A DNA stretch of 64,000 nucleotides from Thiocapsa rosea (GTDB taxonomy: Bacteria > Pseudomonadota > Gammaproteobacteria > Chromatiales > Chromatiaceae). The notes beneath the pieces are model-generated. The model did not search any database. It saw only the letters and a program-made list of their open reading frames with translations, and had not been told where the DNA came from. The translations under genes were made by a program, and so were the position numbers. Shown piece after piece: positions 16,328-25,691 of the stretch (position 1 is the stretch's first letter; each line of letters begins with the position of its first letter). The stretch lies in assembly GCF_003634315.1 (NCBI RefSeq), contig NZ_RBXL01000001.1, positions 3,328,501 to 3,392,500 on the forward strand, in the 5' to 3' direction.

Positions 16328-17515
16328 ATGGACGTGTTGGGGTTGATTGGTCGGGAACGGGTGCTGTTTGACGGCGACATCGCTGCACATGAGGCGGAGC
16401 TGTCGGCGCGGGTGGCGGAGGGGCGTTTTTTGGTGATCGGGGGTGCTGGGTCGATCGGGCAGGCGGTGGCTCGGGAGATCTTCAAGCGCAATCCCCGGGT
16501 GCTGCATGTCGTGGACATCAGCGAGAACAATATGGTCGAGCTGGTGCGCGATATCCGCAGTACGCTCGGCTACATCGAGGGTGACTTCCGCACCTTTGCG
16601 ATCGACTGCGGCTCGGTGGAGTTTCGAGCGCTGATGCGCTGGAGCGGCGGTTACGACTATGTGCTGAATCTGTCCGCCTTGAAGCATGTGCGCAGCGAGA
16701 AGGATCCCTTTACGTTGATGCGGATGGTGGACGTCAACATCCTCAACACCATCGCGACCATCGCACAGGCTCAAGAGGGCGGGGCGCGGAAATACTTCTG
16801 CGTGTCGACCGACAAGGCGGCAAACCCGGTCAATATGATGGGTGCGAGCAAGCGCATCATGGAGCAGTTTCTGATGCGTGCCAGCCTGGATCTGCCGATC
16901 TCGACGGCGCGTTTTGCAAACGTGGCCTTTTCCGACGGCTCCTTGCTGCATGGATTCAATCAACGCTTCGCCAAACGCCAGCCCTTCTCCGCACCGAACG
17001 ATGTGCGGCGCTATTTCGTGACGCCGCAGGAGTCTGGCGAGCTCTGTCTGATGTCTTGTCTGTTGGGGGAGAATCGGGACATCCTCTTTCCGAAGCTGAG
17101 CGAGCGGCTGCATCTGATTACCTTCTCGGAAATCGCGGTGCGCTATCTCGCCGCCTTAGGATACGAGGCTTACCCTTGCGCCAGCGAGGAAGAGGCACGG
17201 GAGGGCGTCGAGGAGCGCATTGCGCGCAAGCAATGGCCTTGTTACTTCTTCGCCAGCGATACGACGGGCGAAAAGGATTTCGAGGAGTTTTTTACTTCCG
17301 GCGAAACCTTGGATATGACGCGCTTCGAGAGCATCGGGGTGATCAAGAACACTGCAGTCTTCGATTCATCCGCTTTGGATGCGTTTCTGGAGCGGATCAC
17401 GGCGCTCAAGGCCCGCGGATGGTGGGAGCGGGATGAGTTGGTGGATCTCTTTCATGCGATGCTCCCCGATTTCGGTCACAAGGAAACGGGGAAATATCTG
17501 GACGAGAAGATGTGA
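16328..17515 (+). CDS. UDP-GlcNAc 4,6-dehydratase (LegB-like)
   Basis: 395-aa extended SDR enzyme. FLVIGGAGSIGQAVAREIF (about 34-52) is the NAD(P) glycine motif. CVSTDKAANPVNMMGASK (about 158-175) is the STDKA-NP-x-MGASK signature of soluble UDP-GlcNAc 4,6-dehydratases, which lack the usual YxxxK. The product, a 4-keto-6-deoxy sugar, is the substrate of the LegC-type aminotransferase upstream. A GAGGAGGGGCAGG Shine-Dalgarno precedes the ATG. Soluble, cytoplasmic. The RAYT/TA insertion separates it from the aminotransferase it should work with. Confidence 0.85.
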   Translation: MDVLGLIGRERVLFDGDIAAHEAELSARVAEGRFLVIGGAGSIGQAVAREIFKRNPRVLHVVDISENNMVELVRDIRSTLGYIEGDFRTFAIDCGSVEFRALMRWSGGYDYVLNLSALKHVRSEKDPFTLMRMVDVNILNTIATIAQAQEGGARKYFCVSTDKAANPVNMMGASKRIMEQFLMRASLDLPISTARFANVAFSDGSLLHGFNQRFAKRQPFSAPNDVRRYFVTPQESGELCLMSCLLGENRDILFPKLSERLHLITFSEIAVRYLAALGYEAYPCASEEEAREGVEERIARKQWPCYFFASDTTGEKDFEEFFTSGETLDMTRFESIGVIKNTAVFDSSALDAFLERITALKARGWWERDELVDLFHAMLPDFGHKETGKYLDEKM

Positions 17516-17570
17516 TAACCGTTTTTTTCCGGTGTCTCGACACGCGAGGCCGATTATCGAGGTATTTCTC

Positions 17571-18254
17571 TTGAACGAACGATTCGACTCGACGCGCATC
17601 GTCGATTTTATTCTGTCGACGGTCTTTATATCGTGGGTGCTGCCGCTTTGGATCATTGTGATCCCGGTTCTGCGTTTCACCGGCGAGGGCGAGATCTTTT
17701 ACCGCCAGCCGCGGGTCGGAAAAGACGGTAAGCTGTTCGATCTGCTCAAGTTCGCGACCATGCTGAAAGACAGTCCGAAGCTCGGGACGGGTGACTTGAC
17801 GATCCATAACGACCCGCGCGTCCTGCCGGTCGGGCGGTGGTTGCGTAAGAGCAAGATCAACGAGCTCCCGCAGCTGATCAACGTCTGGCTGGGACACATG
17901 AGCATCGCCGGTCCGCGGCCTCAGACACCGCGTTGCTTTTCGGCCTTTCCGCCGGAGATGCAGTCCGAGATCGTGAAGGTGCGGCCCGGGTTGTCCGGTC
18001 TCGGGGCCATCCTGTTTCGCGGAGAGGAGAAGATGATGAAGGATGCGGCGGACCCGGTCGCCTTCTACGATCACGTCATCATGCCTTACAAGGGACAGGT
18101 GGAGAACTGGTATATCCGGAATCGGTCCCTGAAGAACTACTTTTTAGTCATTATCGTGACCATCTGGGTGATTCTGTTTCCCAAGAGCAAGATTGCTTGG
18201 CGATGGTTTGAGGATCTGCCGACACCCCCGCCCGAACTCGCCCCTTACTTCTGA
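17571..18254 (+). CDS. Initiating sugar-phosphate transferase (PglC/WcaJ family)
   Basis: 227-aa polyprenyl-phosphate sugar phosphotransferase that loads the first sugar onto the lipid carrier. TTG start at 17571, chosen because GAGG (17559-17562) sits 8 bases upstream; longer upstream forms have an out-of-character N-terminus. One N-terminal hydrophobic segment (about 14-34), then GEIFYRQPRVGKDGKLF (about 42), RWLRKSKINELPQLINVW (about 88-105) and MSIAGPRPQTPR (about 108), the conserved bacterial sugar transferase motifs. An extra hydrophobic stretch near the C-terminus (about 188-206) is unusual for the short PglC form. Next to a 4,6-dehydratase/aminotransferase pair, a diamino-sugar donor is plausible. 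Confidence 0.85.
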   Translation: MNERFDSTRIVDFILSTVFISWVLPLWIIVIPVLRFTGEGEIFYRQPRVGKDGKLFDLLKFATMLKDSPKLGTGDLTIHNDPRVLPVGRWLRKSKINELPQLINVWLGHMSIAGPRPQTPRCFSAFPPEMQSEIVKVRPGLSGLGAILFRGEEKMMKDAADPVAFYDHVIMPYKGQVENWYIRNRSLKNYFLVIIVTIWVILFPKSKIAWRWFEDLPTPPPELAPYF

Positions 18255-18830
18255 ACGCGCCGGTCTTGCTTTTCAAGCCGGCCGAAGCGGCGCAAGGCGG
18301 TAGCGCCGAGAGCCGCTCGGGTGCCCGTCCGGAAATGATCGACCGAGGGTAGGGGCGGGTAGGGGCGACTTAAGTCGCCCCTACCCGCCCCTACCCCTAG
18401 GTGTGATGTCGCGAGCGAGCCGGTAAGGGTTGCCGGTCTCATGCGCAAGGCCGATCGCGCACCACCCAAGCCACACCTTCGGGCCTCTGCCCATCCTTCC
18501 CGATACCCCCGCCGTATCTCCCCGGGCTTGGGAATCCGCTTGAACGTCCGCTCTGCGCCGTCTCCCGCCTTCCGGGCGTTGACCCGGTTCCCTTACTCCG
18601 CCATCATCCCCGCGTCATCTTCCCCTTGCCGCTGTCACCGGCCCTCTGGCTGCTTTGGCGGCTCCGAGCGTCCCCGTGCTTTCGATCGCCCGATCCCGGT
18701 CCCTGAATCAATCCGCATCGTCGATACCCGATGGATCTCGTGCGCCCGCGGTGATCGCTTGGTCGGGATCCATCCGAGTCTTCACCAACGGAGTATCCTG
18801 CATGAACGTACACGATGAGATGGGTCGCCG
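18255..18830. repeat. Intergenic region with 50-bp perfect palindrome (18347-18396)
   Basis: No gene seen. The palindrome is a REP centred on GACTTAAGTC, with arms extended by GGGTAGGGGCGG; probably also a terminator between the sugar transferase and the dehydratase. The rest is GC-rich with no recognised signal. Confidence 0.8.
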
Positions 18831-20723
18831 ATGAGCCTTTGGTTTCAGCGCGCCCGTTCGCGTCTGCTGGTGTTCGTGCATGACATCGTGACAATCCCGG
18901 TGGCCTGGGGTTTGGCCTATTGGATGCGGTTCAACCTCGCCTACGTGCCGCCGGAGTTCATCGAAGAGGCGGTCGAGATGCTGCCCTTGGTTGTGCTCGT
19001 GGTCGGGCCGGTCTATTGGGCTTTCGGACTCTACCGTGGCGTTTGGCGCTTTGCCTCGATCGACGATCTGGTCCGCATCGCCTTCGCGGTGCTGACCGGG
19101 ACGACCTTGCTGCTTTTCGTGCTCTTCATCTTCAACCGGATGGCCTTTATTCCGCGGTCTTTGCCGGTGCTGTTCGTCATTTTTCAGTTGATGCTGTTGG
19201 CAGGACCGCGCCTCTTCTATCGCTGGATCAAGGACCGGCGGCTGGACTTCAGCGGCGGGCGGCGTGTGCTGATCGTAGGCGCCGAGCGCACGGGGGAGAT
19301 GCTGGTGCGGGATCTTCTGCGAGATCGGCATTCCGGGTACGTGCCGATCGCCTTTGTCGACGACAAACCGCGGCGTCACGGCGGTGTTGTCCATGGCGTG
19401 CCGATCCGGGGCACCACCGATCAGATCCCGCAGTTGGTCGAGACGTTCGGTATCGACGTGGTCTTGTTGGCCACGCCGACGGCGTCGGCGAAGGAGATGC
19501 AGCGTCTCGTCGGCTTGTGCGAGACCGCGGGCCGCCCGTTTCGGACCGTGCCCCAGGTCAAAGACGTCATGGCGGGTCTGGTCTCGGTGAACCAGCTTCG
19601 GCCGGTCTTGATCGAGGATTTGTTGGGACGCGATCAAGTCAACCTGGACTGGGACGGCATGCGCAACGGCTTAGCCGATCGGGTCGTGCTGGTCAGCGGG
19701 GCCGGCGGCTCGATCGGCTCGGAGCTTTGCCGGCAGCTTCGTGCCTGTCGACCGCGCGAGTTGATCCTGGTCGATCACGGCGAGTTCAATCTCTATCGGA
19801 TCGAGACCGAGTTGCTGGACGAGCCCGATCCGCCGGTGCTCAGCCGATATCTGTTGGATGTCACCAACCGGGGCGGGATCGATGCGCTGTTTGAGCGGGT
19901 GCGTCCGGATGTCGTCTTCCACGCGGCGGCCTACAAGCATGTCCCGCTGCTCGAGGATCAGATTCAGGCGGCCTTGCACAACAATGTTGTCGGCACCCGG
20001 GTGATGGCCGAAGCGGCCGACCGTTGGGGTTGCGAGCGTTTCGTCTTGATCTCGACCGATAAGGCGGTGAATCCGTCGAATGTCATGGGTGCCAGCAAAC
20101 GATTGGCGGAGCTGATCTGTTTGGAGACGGATCACCGCTCGGCCTGCCGCTTCATGACCGTGCGTTTCGGCAACGTGCTGGGCTCCGCGGGCAGCGTGGT
20201 GCCGCGCTTTCGCCAGCAGATCGAACGGGGCGGCCCCCTGACCGTGACGCATCCGGAGATCGAGCGCTTCTTCATGACGATCCCGGAGGCATGCCAGCTC
20301 ATCATGCAGGCGGCGGTTATCGGACACGGCGGGGAGACCTTCGTACTCGATATGGGCGAGCCGGTAAAGATTCGCTACCTGGCGGAGCAGATGATCCGTC
20401 TGTCGGGCCTTGAGCCGGGGCGGGATATCGCGATCAAGTACACAGGCTTGCGTCCGGGCGAGAAGCTGTTCGAGGAGTTGTTTTATGCGTCGGAGGGCTT
20501 TACGGACACACCGAATCCGCGCATCAAGATCGCGCGCCGCGCCGAAGGTCCGGAGGTTGCCGTCTTGGACTTAGCGCTTGCCGATTTGGATGCGGCTCTC
20601 TTCGAGCGAAGCGATGCCGCTGCGGGTAGGGTGCTGGCGCGTCTGGTGCCGGGGTGGTCGGGCGACCCCGGGGCTGTCCGGTCGGCAGACCCCAAAGCGG
20701 CTGCCGTAGGAATGCCGGGTTGA
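18831..20723 (+). CDS. Membrane nucleotide-sugar 4,6-dehydratase (WbpM/CapD/PglF family)
   Basis: 630-aa long-form dehydratase. About four transmembrane helices occupy residues 10-125. A CoA-binding-like Rossmann domain has VLIVGAERTGEMLVRDLL (about 146). The catalytic SDR domain has VLVSGAGGSIGSELCRQL (about 286) and STDKAVNPSNVMGASKRL (about 408), where the motif replaces YxxxK. It converts UDP-GlcNAc or a related sugar to a 4-keto-6-deoxy form at the inner membrane. It duplicates the reaction type of the soluble enzyme at 16328, so the locus may make two different 6-deoxy sugars. Confidence 0.9.
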   Translation: MSLWFQRARSRLLVFVHDIVTIPVAWGLAYWMRFNLAYVPPEFIEEAVEMLPLVVLVVGPVYWAFGLYRGVWRFASIDDLVRIAFAVLTGTTLLLFVLFIFNRMAFIPRSLPVLFVIFQLMLLAGPRLFYRWIKDRRLDFSGGRRVLIVGAERTGEMLVRDLLRDRHSGYVPIAFVDDKPRRHGGVVHGVPIRGTTDQIPQLVETFGIDVVLLATPTASAKEMQRLVGLCETAGRPFRTVPQVKDVMAGLVSVNQLRPVLIEDLLGRDQVNLDWDGMRNGLADRVVLVSGAGGSIGSELCRQLRACRPRELILVDHGEFNLYRIETELLDEPDPPVLSRYLLDVTNRGGIDALFERVRPDVVFHAAAYKHVPLLEDQIQAALHNNVVGTRVMAEAADRWGCERFVLISTDKAVNPSNVMGASKRLAELICLETDHRSACRFMTVRFGNVLGSAGSVVPRFRQQIERGGPLTVTHPEIERFFMTIPEACQLIMQAAVIGHGGETFVLDMGEPVKIRYLAEQMIRLSGLEPGRDIAIKYTGLRPGEKLFEELFYASEGFTDTPNPRIKIARRAEGPEVAVLDLALADLDAALFERSDAAAGRVLARLVPGWSGDPGAVRSADPKAAAVGMPG

Positions 20724-20818
20724 CGAGCTTGCGGAGATTTGCGCTCGGGCGATCTCCCACTGAGCGAGCGAGCACGAAGGCCGGTCTTTTGGGGCAGTGG
20801 TAAGTTCGTTGGGCTGCC

Positions 20819-20852
20819 GCATGTCGGGGCACCTTCAGTTGCCCCGACATGC
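20819..20852 (+). terminator. Hairpin, 13-bp stem, between dehydratase and wza-like gene
   Basis: GCATGTCGGGGCA (20819-20831) and TGCCCCGACATGC (20840-20852) are perfect inverted repeats around an 8-base loop. No U-tract follows, so it may be a REP-like hairpin rather than a classical terminator. Confidence 0.5.
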
Positions 20853-21042
20853 GGTCGTGCCCAGTGGGGACACTTCGGCCAGGAGATCGCCCAACATGCC
20901 CGAACCGCTTTCGTCAGATGCGGGGTCGTCCTCTTGATCGCAGCATTCGGAAGACTAGATTTCGGTGGAACCTCATTTTCGGGCGGGGTGGCACCACGAT
21001 GGGCCGGTCGGGTGGATGCTTTCATGTCGGGGAGGGAGTTTG

Positions 21043-22086
21043 ATGATGAAACATTGGACTCGCTTATGGTGGATCGCTGCGATGTCCGTCGGGATTGGAT
21101 CGGTCGTCGGATGCGCCGGATCGCCGTCGAGCGGCGCGGGAAAGAACGCGCCGTCTTACGCCGAGGAGGCGCAGGCACGGGCGGCGCAAGTGCGCCTGAC
21201 CGAGTTGAACCAGGCGCTGGCAATGGCGTCGAACGGGCCCGGCGGGGATCTCTCGGCCCATGATTATCGGCTGGGACCGGGCGACGTGATCAAGATCGAG
21301 GCGCCGCAGGTGCCGGAGATCCAGGGTCTGCGCGTGCGGATCACGGGTCCGGGGACGGTGAATCTGCCCCTGGTGGGGGAGTTGAGATTGAGCGGCTTGA
21401 CGGTCGGCGGGGCGGAGCAGCTCCTGTCGGAACGCTTGAGCCGTTACGTGCATCAGCCGCAGGTCGCGCTCTTCGTCCAGGAGTATGCCTCGCAGGAGGT
21501 GACGGTGACAGGCGCGGTGGCGCGCCCGGGTGTCTTTCCGATCACCCGTCCGAGGACCCTGATCGAGGTGTTGTCGATGGCGGGTGGGTTGGCCGGGAAC
21601 GCGGGTTCGACGGTCGGGGTGCGTACCGTGGGGCCGGATCCGCAGACCGGGGAGATGGCCGCGCAGAATTTGATTCTGGACCTGCGGGATCTGGTGGCGA
21701 ATCCGAATGCGAATGCTCTTGTCTTGCGCGGCGGGGACAGTCTCTATGTGCCCGAGGCGGGGACCATCTTCGTGGACGGTGCGGTGGCCAATCCGGGCTC
21801 CTTCGCGTTGCGTTCGGACATGACGGTGCTCAAGGCGATTGCCGAGGCCGGGGGGACCAACTGGGAGGCGATCGACTCGAACGTCCGGGTGATTCGGCAC
21901 GACGGCAGCGGGGCGCCGCGGGAGCTAGCGGTGGACCTTGCGGCGGTGCGCGATCGCGGGGTCGCAGACTTGCCGTTGGAGGACGGGGATGTGGTGATCG
22001 TCGACAGCAATACGGTGAAGAAAGGCGCGGTCACAATGTGGAATCAGACCCTGCGGGTGTTGTCACTGCGGGTCTTGTACCGATGA
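21043..22086 (+). CDS. Polysaccharide export lipoprotein (Wza/OPX family)
   Basis: 347-aa outer-membrane exporter subunit. Start at 21043 (MMKHWTRLWW), preceded by GGGGAGGGAG at about 6 bases. A lipoprotein signal ends at Cys24 in VVGCAG. YRLGPGDVIKIEA (about 76) opens the poly-export domain. Two SLBB-like beta-grasp segments follow (VTVTGAVARPGVFPI about 155, FVDGAVANPGSFAL about 243). Forms the export channel with a periplasmic/inner-membrane co-polymerase, which is not encoded in this window. There is no obvious amphipathic C-terminal barrel helix. Confidence 0.88.
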   Translation: MMKHWTRLWWIAAMSVGIGSVVGCAGSPSSGAGKNAPSYAEEAQARAAQVRLTELNQALAMASNGPGGDLSAHDYRLGPGDVIKIEAPQVPEIQGLRVRITGPGTVNLPLVGELRLSGLTVGGAEQLLSERLSRYVHQPQVALFVQEYASQEVTVTGAVARPGVFPITRPRTLIEVLSMAGGLAGNAGSTVGVRTVGPDPQTGEMAAQNLILDLRDLVANPNANALVLRGGDSLYVPEAGTIFVDGAVANPGSFALRSDMTVLKAIAEAGGTNWEAIDSNVRVIRHDGSGAPRELAVDLAAVRDRGVADLPLEDGDVVIVDSNTVKKGAVTMWNQTLRVLSLRVLYR

Positions 22087-22196
22087 TCCGGGCGCGGGTC
22101 GGATCCGCCTAAAGCGGGGTTGGATGCCGCTGCACCCGACGCTTCATTTGCGTCGTGCGCTGTACGAGCGGCAGGGGGTGTTTGATCGGCGATATC

Positions 22197-22445
22197 ATGA
22201 GAGGCGAGAGGCGCGACGACATGCGGCATGCGATTCTGGACTGTGCGGTTGGTGATTTCGAGGCTCAATTCGACCTGCAGGCTTTACGTGGTGAGATCTC
22301 ATTCGCCCTGCCCGGCGAGGCATGCGTGACAGTCTATGTCCCGGGTCGCCCAACTGCGGCGATGATTACGCTGGCCCAGACCCTGGAGCAGGACTACGAC
22401 GCCTTGGGCAGGACCGTCAGGGTCCAGGTGAAGTCTGACGATTGA
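22197..22445 (+). CDS. Hypothetical small protein
   Basis: About 82 aa from the ATG at 22197 (alternatives 22155 and 22221). It contains FEAQFDLQALRGEISFALPG and AMITLAQTLEQDYDALGRTV. Codon use fits the neighbours and no longer frame competes. No family recognised. It lies between the exporter gene and the heparinase remnant. Confidence 0.4.
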   Translation: MRGERRDDMRHAILDCAVGDFEAQFDLQALRGEISFALPGEACVTVYVPGRPTAAMITLAQTLEQDYDALGRTVRVQVKSDD

Positions 22446-22541
22446 GGGTTTGCGTAACGGAGCACGCGCTGCGGCGCGTCATTCGAGCGTATCCCGCCGA
22501 CAGCGGGTGTGCAGAGCGTCTCGGCCGCCTAAGATGGCTAA

Positions 22542-22865
22542 AGCCGTCTGCGCGGACGCCCGTTTCATCGTCGCACCTGGGGGATGACGTCGGTGCGGCT
22601 GGCGGTGACCGACAGGCTGGAGGGCGAGTGCGTTGTGGCGATCGCCCGCTTCCATCTGAATCCGCAGATCCAGGCCGACGGGGAGGGGATGCAGGGCACC
22701 TTGTCTCTGCCGGATGGGCAGAGTGTGCGCTGGTCCATCGCCAAGGGAGCGGCCAGGCTCGTACCCAATACATGGCATCCGGAGTTTGGCGTCTCGTTGC
22801 CGGCGCAGTGTCTGGAGGTCGGGATCTCGGATGGCGAGTGCACAATGGTCTTCGATCGGGGGTGA
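22542..22865 (+). pseudogene. C-terminal remnant of a heparinase II/III-family protein
   Basis: The open frame after a stop at 22539 reads SRLRGRPFHRRTWG, then LAVTDRLEGECVVAIARFHL and WHPEFGVSLPAQCLEV. This resembles the last about 100 residues of heparinase II/III proteins (R-x-HRR-W, then the F-G/L-pattern end). Family members are over 500 aa and common in EPS/exosortase loci, so only the tail survives. There is no catalytic part and no plausible start except the ATG at 22584. Probably not functional. Confidence 0.55.
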
Positions 22866-23027
22866 AATGTTTACGTGTCGCACCGCGCATTGTGTAAAAG
22901 GCATCCAATGTGAGTTGCTTGGTATCCTTCACCGCGTCGTCGGCATGAGGCGAAGGCATCACAACTGAGGTCGCAGCGGTTCGGCAGCGTAAAATCCCCG
23001 CGATTCCGAGAGCGGAAGGAGAGTTCT

Positions 23028-23300
23028 ATGGTCCTGGGTTTCGGCAAGTTTGCTCATCAGCGACGGCTCGCCAAGGGGCTTCGCAAGCGCCCGCTGGATC
23101 GGGCGACTGTCGAGGAGCTGGAGACGGTGATCGACACGCAGCACAAGGAGCTTCCTTGGGGTCTGCTTTGGAAAACAATGGAGCTGTCGGAGAAGGCGAA
23201 ATCCGACGTCCGCGAAGACGATCCCTTGCATCCGGCGCTCGCCAGGATCTTCAGAAGCTCGATCTGGGAGATTCAGAATCGATCAAGAGGGTCGTTTTAG
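23028..23300 (+). CDS. Hypothetical protein, 90 aa
   Basis: Begins MVLGFGKFAHQRRLAKGL after a strong GGAAGGAGAG ribosome site at 7-8 bases. Basic N-terminal helix, then TVEELETVIDTQHKELPWG and an amphipathic helical stretch to the end. No recognised domain. Convergent with the RloAB genes. Confidence 0.5.
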   Translation: MVLGFGKFAHQRRLAKGLRKRPLDRATVEELETVIDTQHKELPWGLLWKTMELSEKAKSDVREDDPLHPALARIFRSSIWEIQNRSRGSF

Positions 23301-24054
23301 GCGCGAGATTCCGACGCCTTCAGCGCTCGTCGCATGTTTGGTCGTTGTCGAGGAGGATGGGCTGCTCACCCCGCGTAGGCTGGTCAGCAGCGTTACCAGA
23401 TCGACAATGGCAGTGTTGGGTTCGGGGTCGGTCTTGGCATTGAATCGGGTCGCCAGCGCGTTCGCCCGCTGTGTGGCAATGTCGAGCCGGTCGCACGTGA
23501 TGGCAAAGGCGCTGCCGGCGCCTTTTTCGTAGACCGGAATCTGCTGCTTCAGGCGGCCCATCGCCTCGTCACGGTGGATCGGCGCCTGAATGTCCTCCCT
23601 GAATGTCCTTGTAGTGCAGCAACAGCCACAGCTCGAAGTTGGGGATCGAGGCAATTGCCCTGAAGACTACCGGTTGCCTGTTGTCGTTGCGCAGCTTGTC
23701 ATCCAAGGACGCCGCCTGATTCAAGGCGTCGAAATAGCTGGCATGCCCGTCGCGGTCGAAGACTGCGTAGACCTGCTCGAACGCACGGCGCTGAATATTC
23801 CTGTGGCGATCCCCGTTCTCGAACAGCTCCCGTGCGTATTGCACGACCTGGATCGGCGCAGTGCCGAGCTCGCTGGGCCGCACCTCGACATTGGCCGTGT
23901 GCAGGCGATGGGCAGTACGGATCTCGCGGAAGTCGTTGGGCTCGGTCTTGCTTCCCTCCGAGACGATCAGGATGCGGTCGTAGCCGGCGCAGCGCGCCTG
24001 CTTGCGTTCGAGCTGTCGGCGCTGGCGCTCTTTGGGGGAGCGGTCGCGCGCCAT
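23283..24054 (-). pseudogene. rloB: rloB / abiLii-like defence gene, frameshifted
   Basis: RloB-family partner of an AAA ATPase in anti-phage (abortive infection, AbiL-type) systems. The first part (start 24054) reads YDRILIVSEGSKTEPNDF, then VYAVFDRDGH and SIPNFELWLLLHYKDIQ, the RloB toprim-like order. The frame is then lost. The rest continues in another frame: DIQAPIHRDEAMGRLKQQ, then DRLDIATQRANALATRFNA and AIVDLVTLLTSL. The cause is visible: a 13-bp tandem duplication, CCTGAATGTCCTC (23585-23597) and CCTGAATGTCCTT (23598-23610), which adds 13 bases. Loss of one copy would restore the frame. Its ATG overlaps the rloA stop. Confidence 0.85.
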
Positions 24055-25322
24055 CAGTGCTTGAGCCCGAGGGTAGGGCTCAAGAAGGGAACGCCGCCGT
24101 AGCGTCCCTGCAGATAGCCGCGCTCCCGCGCTTCGTTCTTGCGCGGGCTGAATTCGGAGAGCGCCACCAGTGCGGATGCCTGATCCTGGTCTTTCTCCAC
24201 GAACCAGACCTGATCGCGCCGGAACAGGTCGGGTGCATCCAGCAGCGCCGTGTCATGGGTGGTGAAGATCAGCTGTGCGTCGCCGGTGTTGACCTCGGGC
24301 CGATGAAACAGGCGAACCAGCTCGCGCAGCAGGAGGGTATGCAGACTGGTGTCGAGCTCGTCGATGACCAGGGTCAAGCCCTTCTTGAGGATGTTTAGCG
24401 CGGGCCCGATCAGGAACAGCAGGTTGCGGGTACCGTTGGACTCGTCCATCAGCTCGAACACAGCTCGGCCTTGCTCGGTCACATGCGAGAAGCGCAACTG
24501 GTGCTCGTCCACCTCCTCGCTGCGGACCTCGGTCTTGCCGGCGACCAGATCGAAATGAACGGCATGCCCCGGCACCTTGCGGGTGACAACCTCGATGTCG
24601 GAAATGCTGATGTCGGCCGCGGCGAGGACGTCGCAGATCTGTTTGCGGCCTTCGTCCTGCTCAAGCATGTGAATCGACGTCTGCGGATTCACCCGCGCCT
24701 GTTCGTTGATGATCACCAGATGATCGGCGAACCAATCGAACACCGGTCTCAGGGACTCGCTGTTGAGCTGCACGGCCATCGACAGGAACAAGGCGTTGGG
24801 TCGGGTGGCACCTTCCCAAAGGTTCTTGGTCCCCTTCAGGCCAGGGCCGAAGTCGTACACGTCTTTTCCGCTTTCAGAGTCGAAACGGCGCTCGAACCAG
24901 CGCTGTGGCTTGAACGCTTTGTAGACCAGAAGATGCTCGCTGACGATGCGTTGCGGCGTCATGGAAAAGCCGTACTGGTAGCGCACTCCGTCCAGGATGA
25001 ACGTGACTTCGAACTCCGTCGGCAGACCGGCTGATCGGGCATCGAGCCGGAAGGGCTGCACCGCGAATACCTGGCCGGGCTGAATACTGGTCGCCGATTC
25101 GAGCACGACGCCCCGCATGTACTGCAGTGCTTTGATAATGTTTGATTTACCGCCGGCATTGGCGCCGTACAGCACGGCGCTGCGCAGCAAGTACGGCGCA
25201 GCCTTGAGGCCGGTGCTCGAGGTGTGGGTATCGTGCATGGTCTTGTCTTTGGATGCGACAAGACTGAGGACCTGCTCGTCACGCAGGCTGCAGAAGTTCT
25301 TGACGCGGAACTCGACAAGCAT
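24054..25322 (-). CDS. rloA: RloA/AbiLi-type AAA ATPase
   Basis: 422-aa OLD/SMC-like ABC-type ATPase. It begins MLVEFRVKNFCSLRDEQVLS. Walker A is LYGANAGGKSNIIKAL (about 52-67), the signature-like region lies before FLIGPALNILKKG, and Walker B is LTLVIDELDTSLH (about 317-329), followed by IFTTHDTALLD (H-loop). It is the sensor/ATPase half of the RloAB (AbiL-like) system. With rloB frameshifted, the system is probably off. The upstream region is strikingly AT-rich, with an 11-bp inverted repeat. Confidence 0.88.
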   Translation of the reverse strand: MLVEFRVKNFCSLRDEQVLSLVASKDKTMHDTHTSSTGLKAAPYLLRSAVLYGANAGGKSNIIKALQYMRGVVLESATSIQPGQVFAVQPFRLDARSAGLPTEFEVTFILDGVRYQYGFSMTPQRIVSEHLLVYKAFKPQRWFERRFDSESGKDVYDFGPGLKGTKNLWEGATRPNALFLSMAVQLNSESLRPVFDWFADHLVIINEQARVNPQTSIHMLEQDEGRKQICDVLAAADISISDIEVVTRKVPGHAVHFDLVAGKTEVRSEEVDEHQLRFSHVTEQGRAVFELMDESNGTRNLLFLIGPALNILKKGLTLVIDELDTSLHTLLLRELVRLFHRPEVNTGDAQLIFTTHDTALLDAPDLFRRDQVWFVEKDQDQASALVALSEFSPRKNEARERGYLQGRYGGVPFLSPTLGLKH

Positions 25323-25353
25323 GGATTTTGCTCGTTGCTTCTAATATATATTT

Positions 25354-25380
25354 ATATTTTGCGCTTGGTGCGCAAAATAT
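25354..25380 (-). promoter_or_regulatory. Operator-like inverted repeat in AT-rich rloA promoter region
   Basis: ATATTTTGCGC (25354-25364), 5-base spacer, GCGCAAAATAT (25370-25380): perfect 11-bp arms, 31 bases upstream of the rloA ATG. The surrounding 60 bases are far richer in A+T than anything nearby. Could be an operator or a hairpin. The stretch from 25381 to 25691 has no gene that I can support. Confidence 0.6.
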
Positions 25381-25691
25381 CAATTTATTTTTGGCTAGCT
25401 TCACGCCTTTGGCCTGTCGATGCAGTTTTGGTGGCGGCACTTGGGAATACTTCCTCGGTGTCCGACGCCTCGGTGGCTCGGTCACCAGACTTATCGGTGC
25501 CGGGCTCGGCACTCCCGATGGATCGGCGTCAAGCGTCGATTCGCGCCTTAAGATGAAGACGGCGAAGGTGCAAGTTGGCGGGTATAACGCGATTCGCAGC
25601 GCGCGGAGTCAGAATCCGGCGGTTGGCGGCAGCCCATGATCGGAGAGGTCTGCCACTTGACGATCGGGGGCATCTGCAGCGGGTGCGTTCA

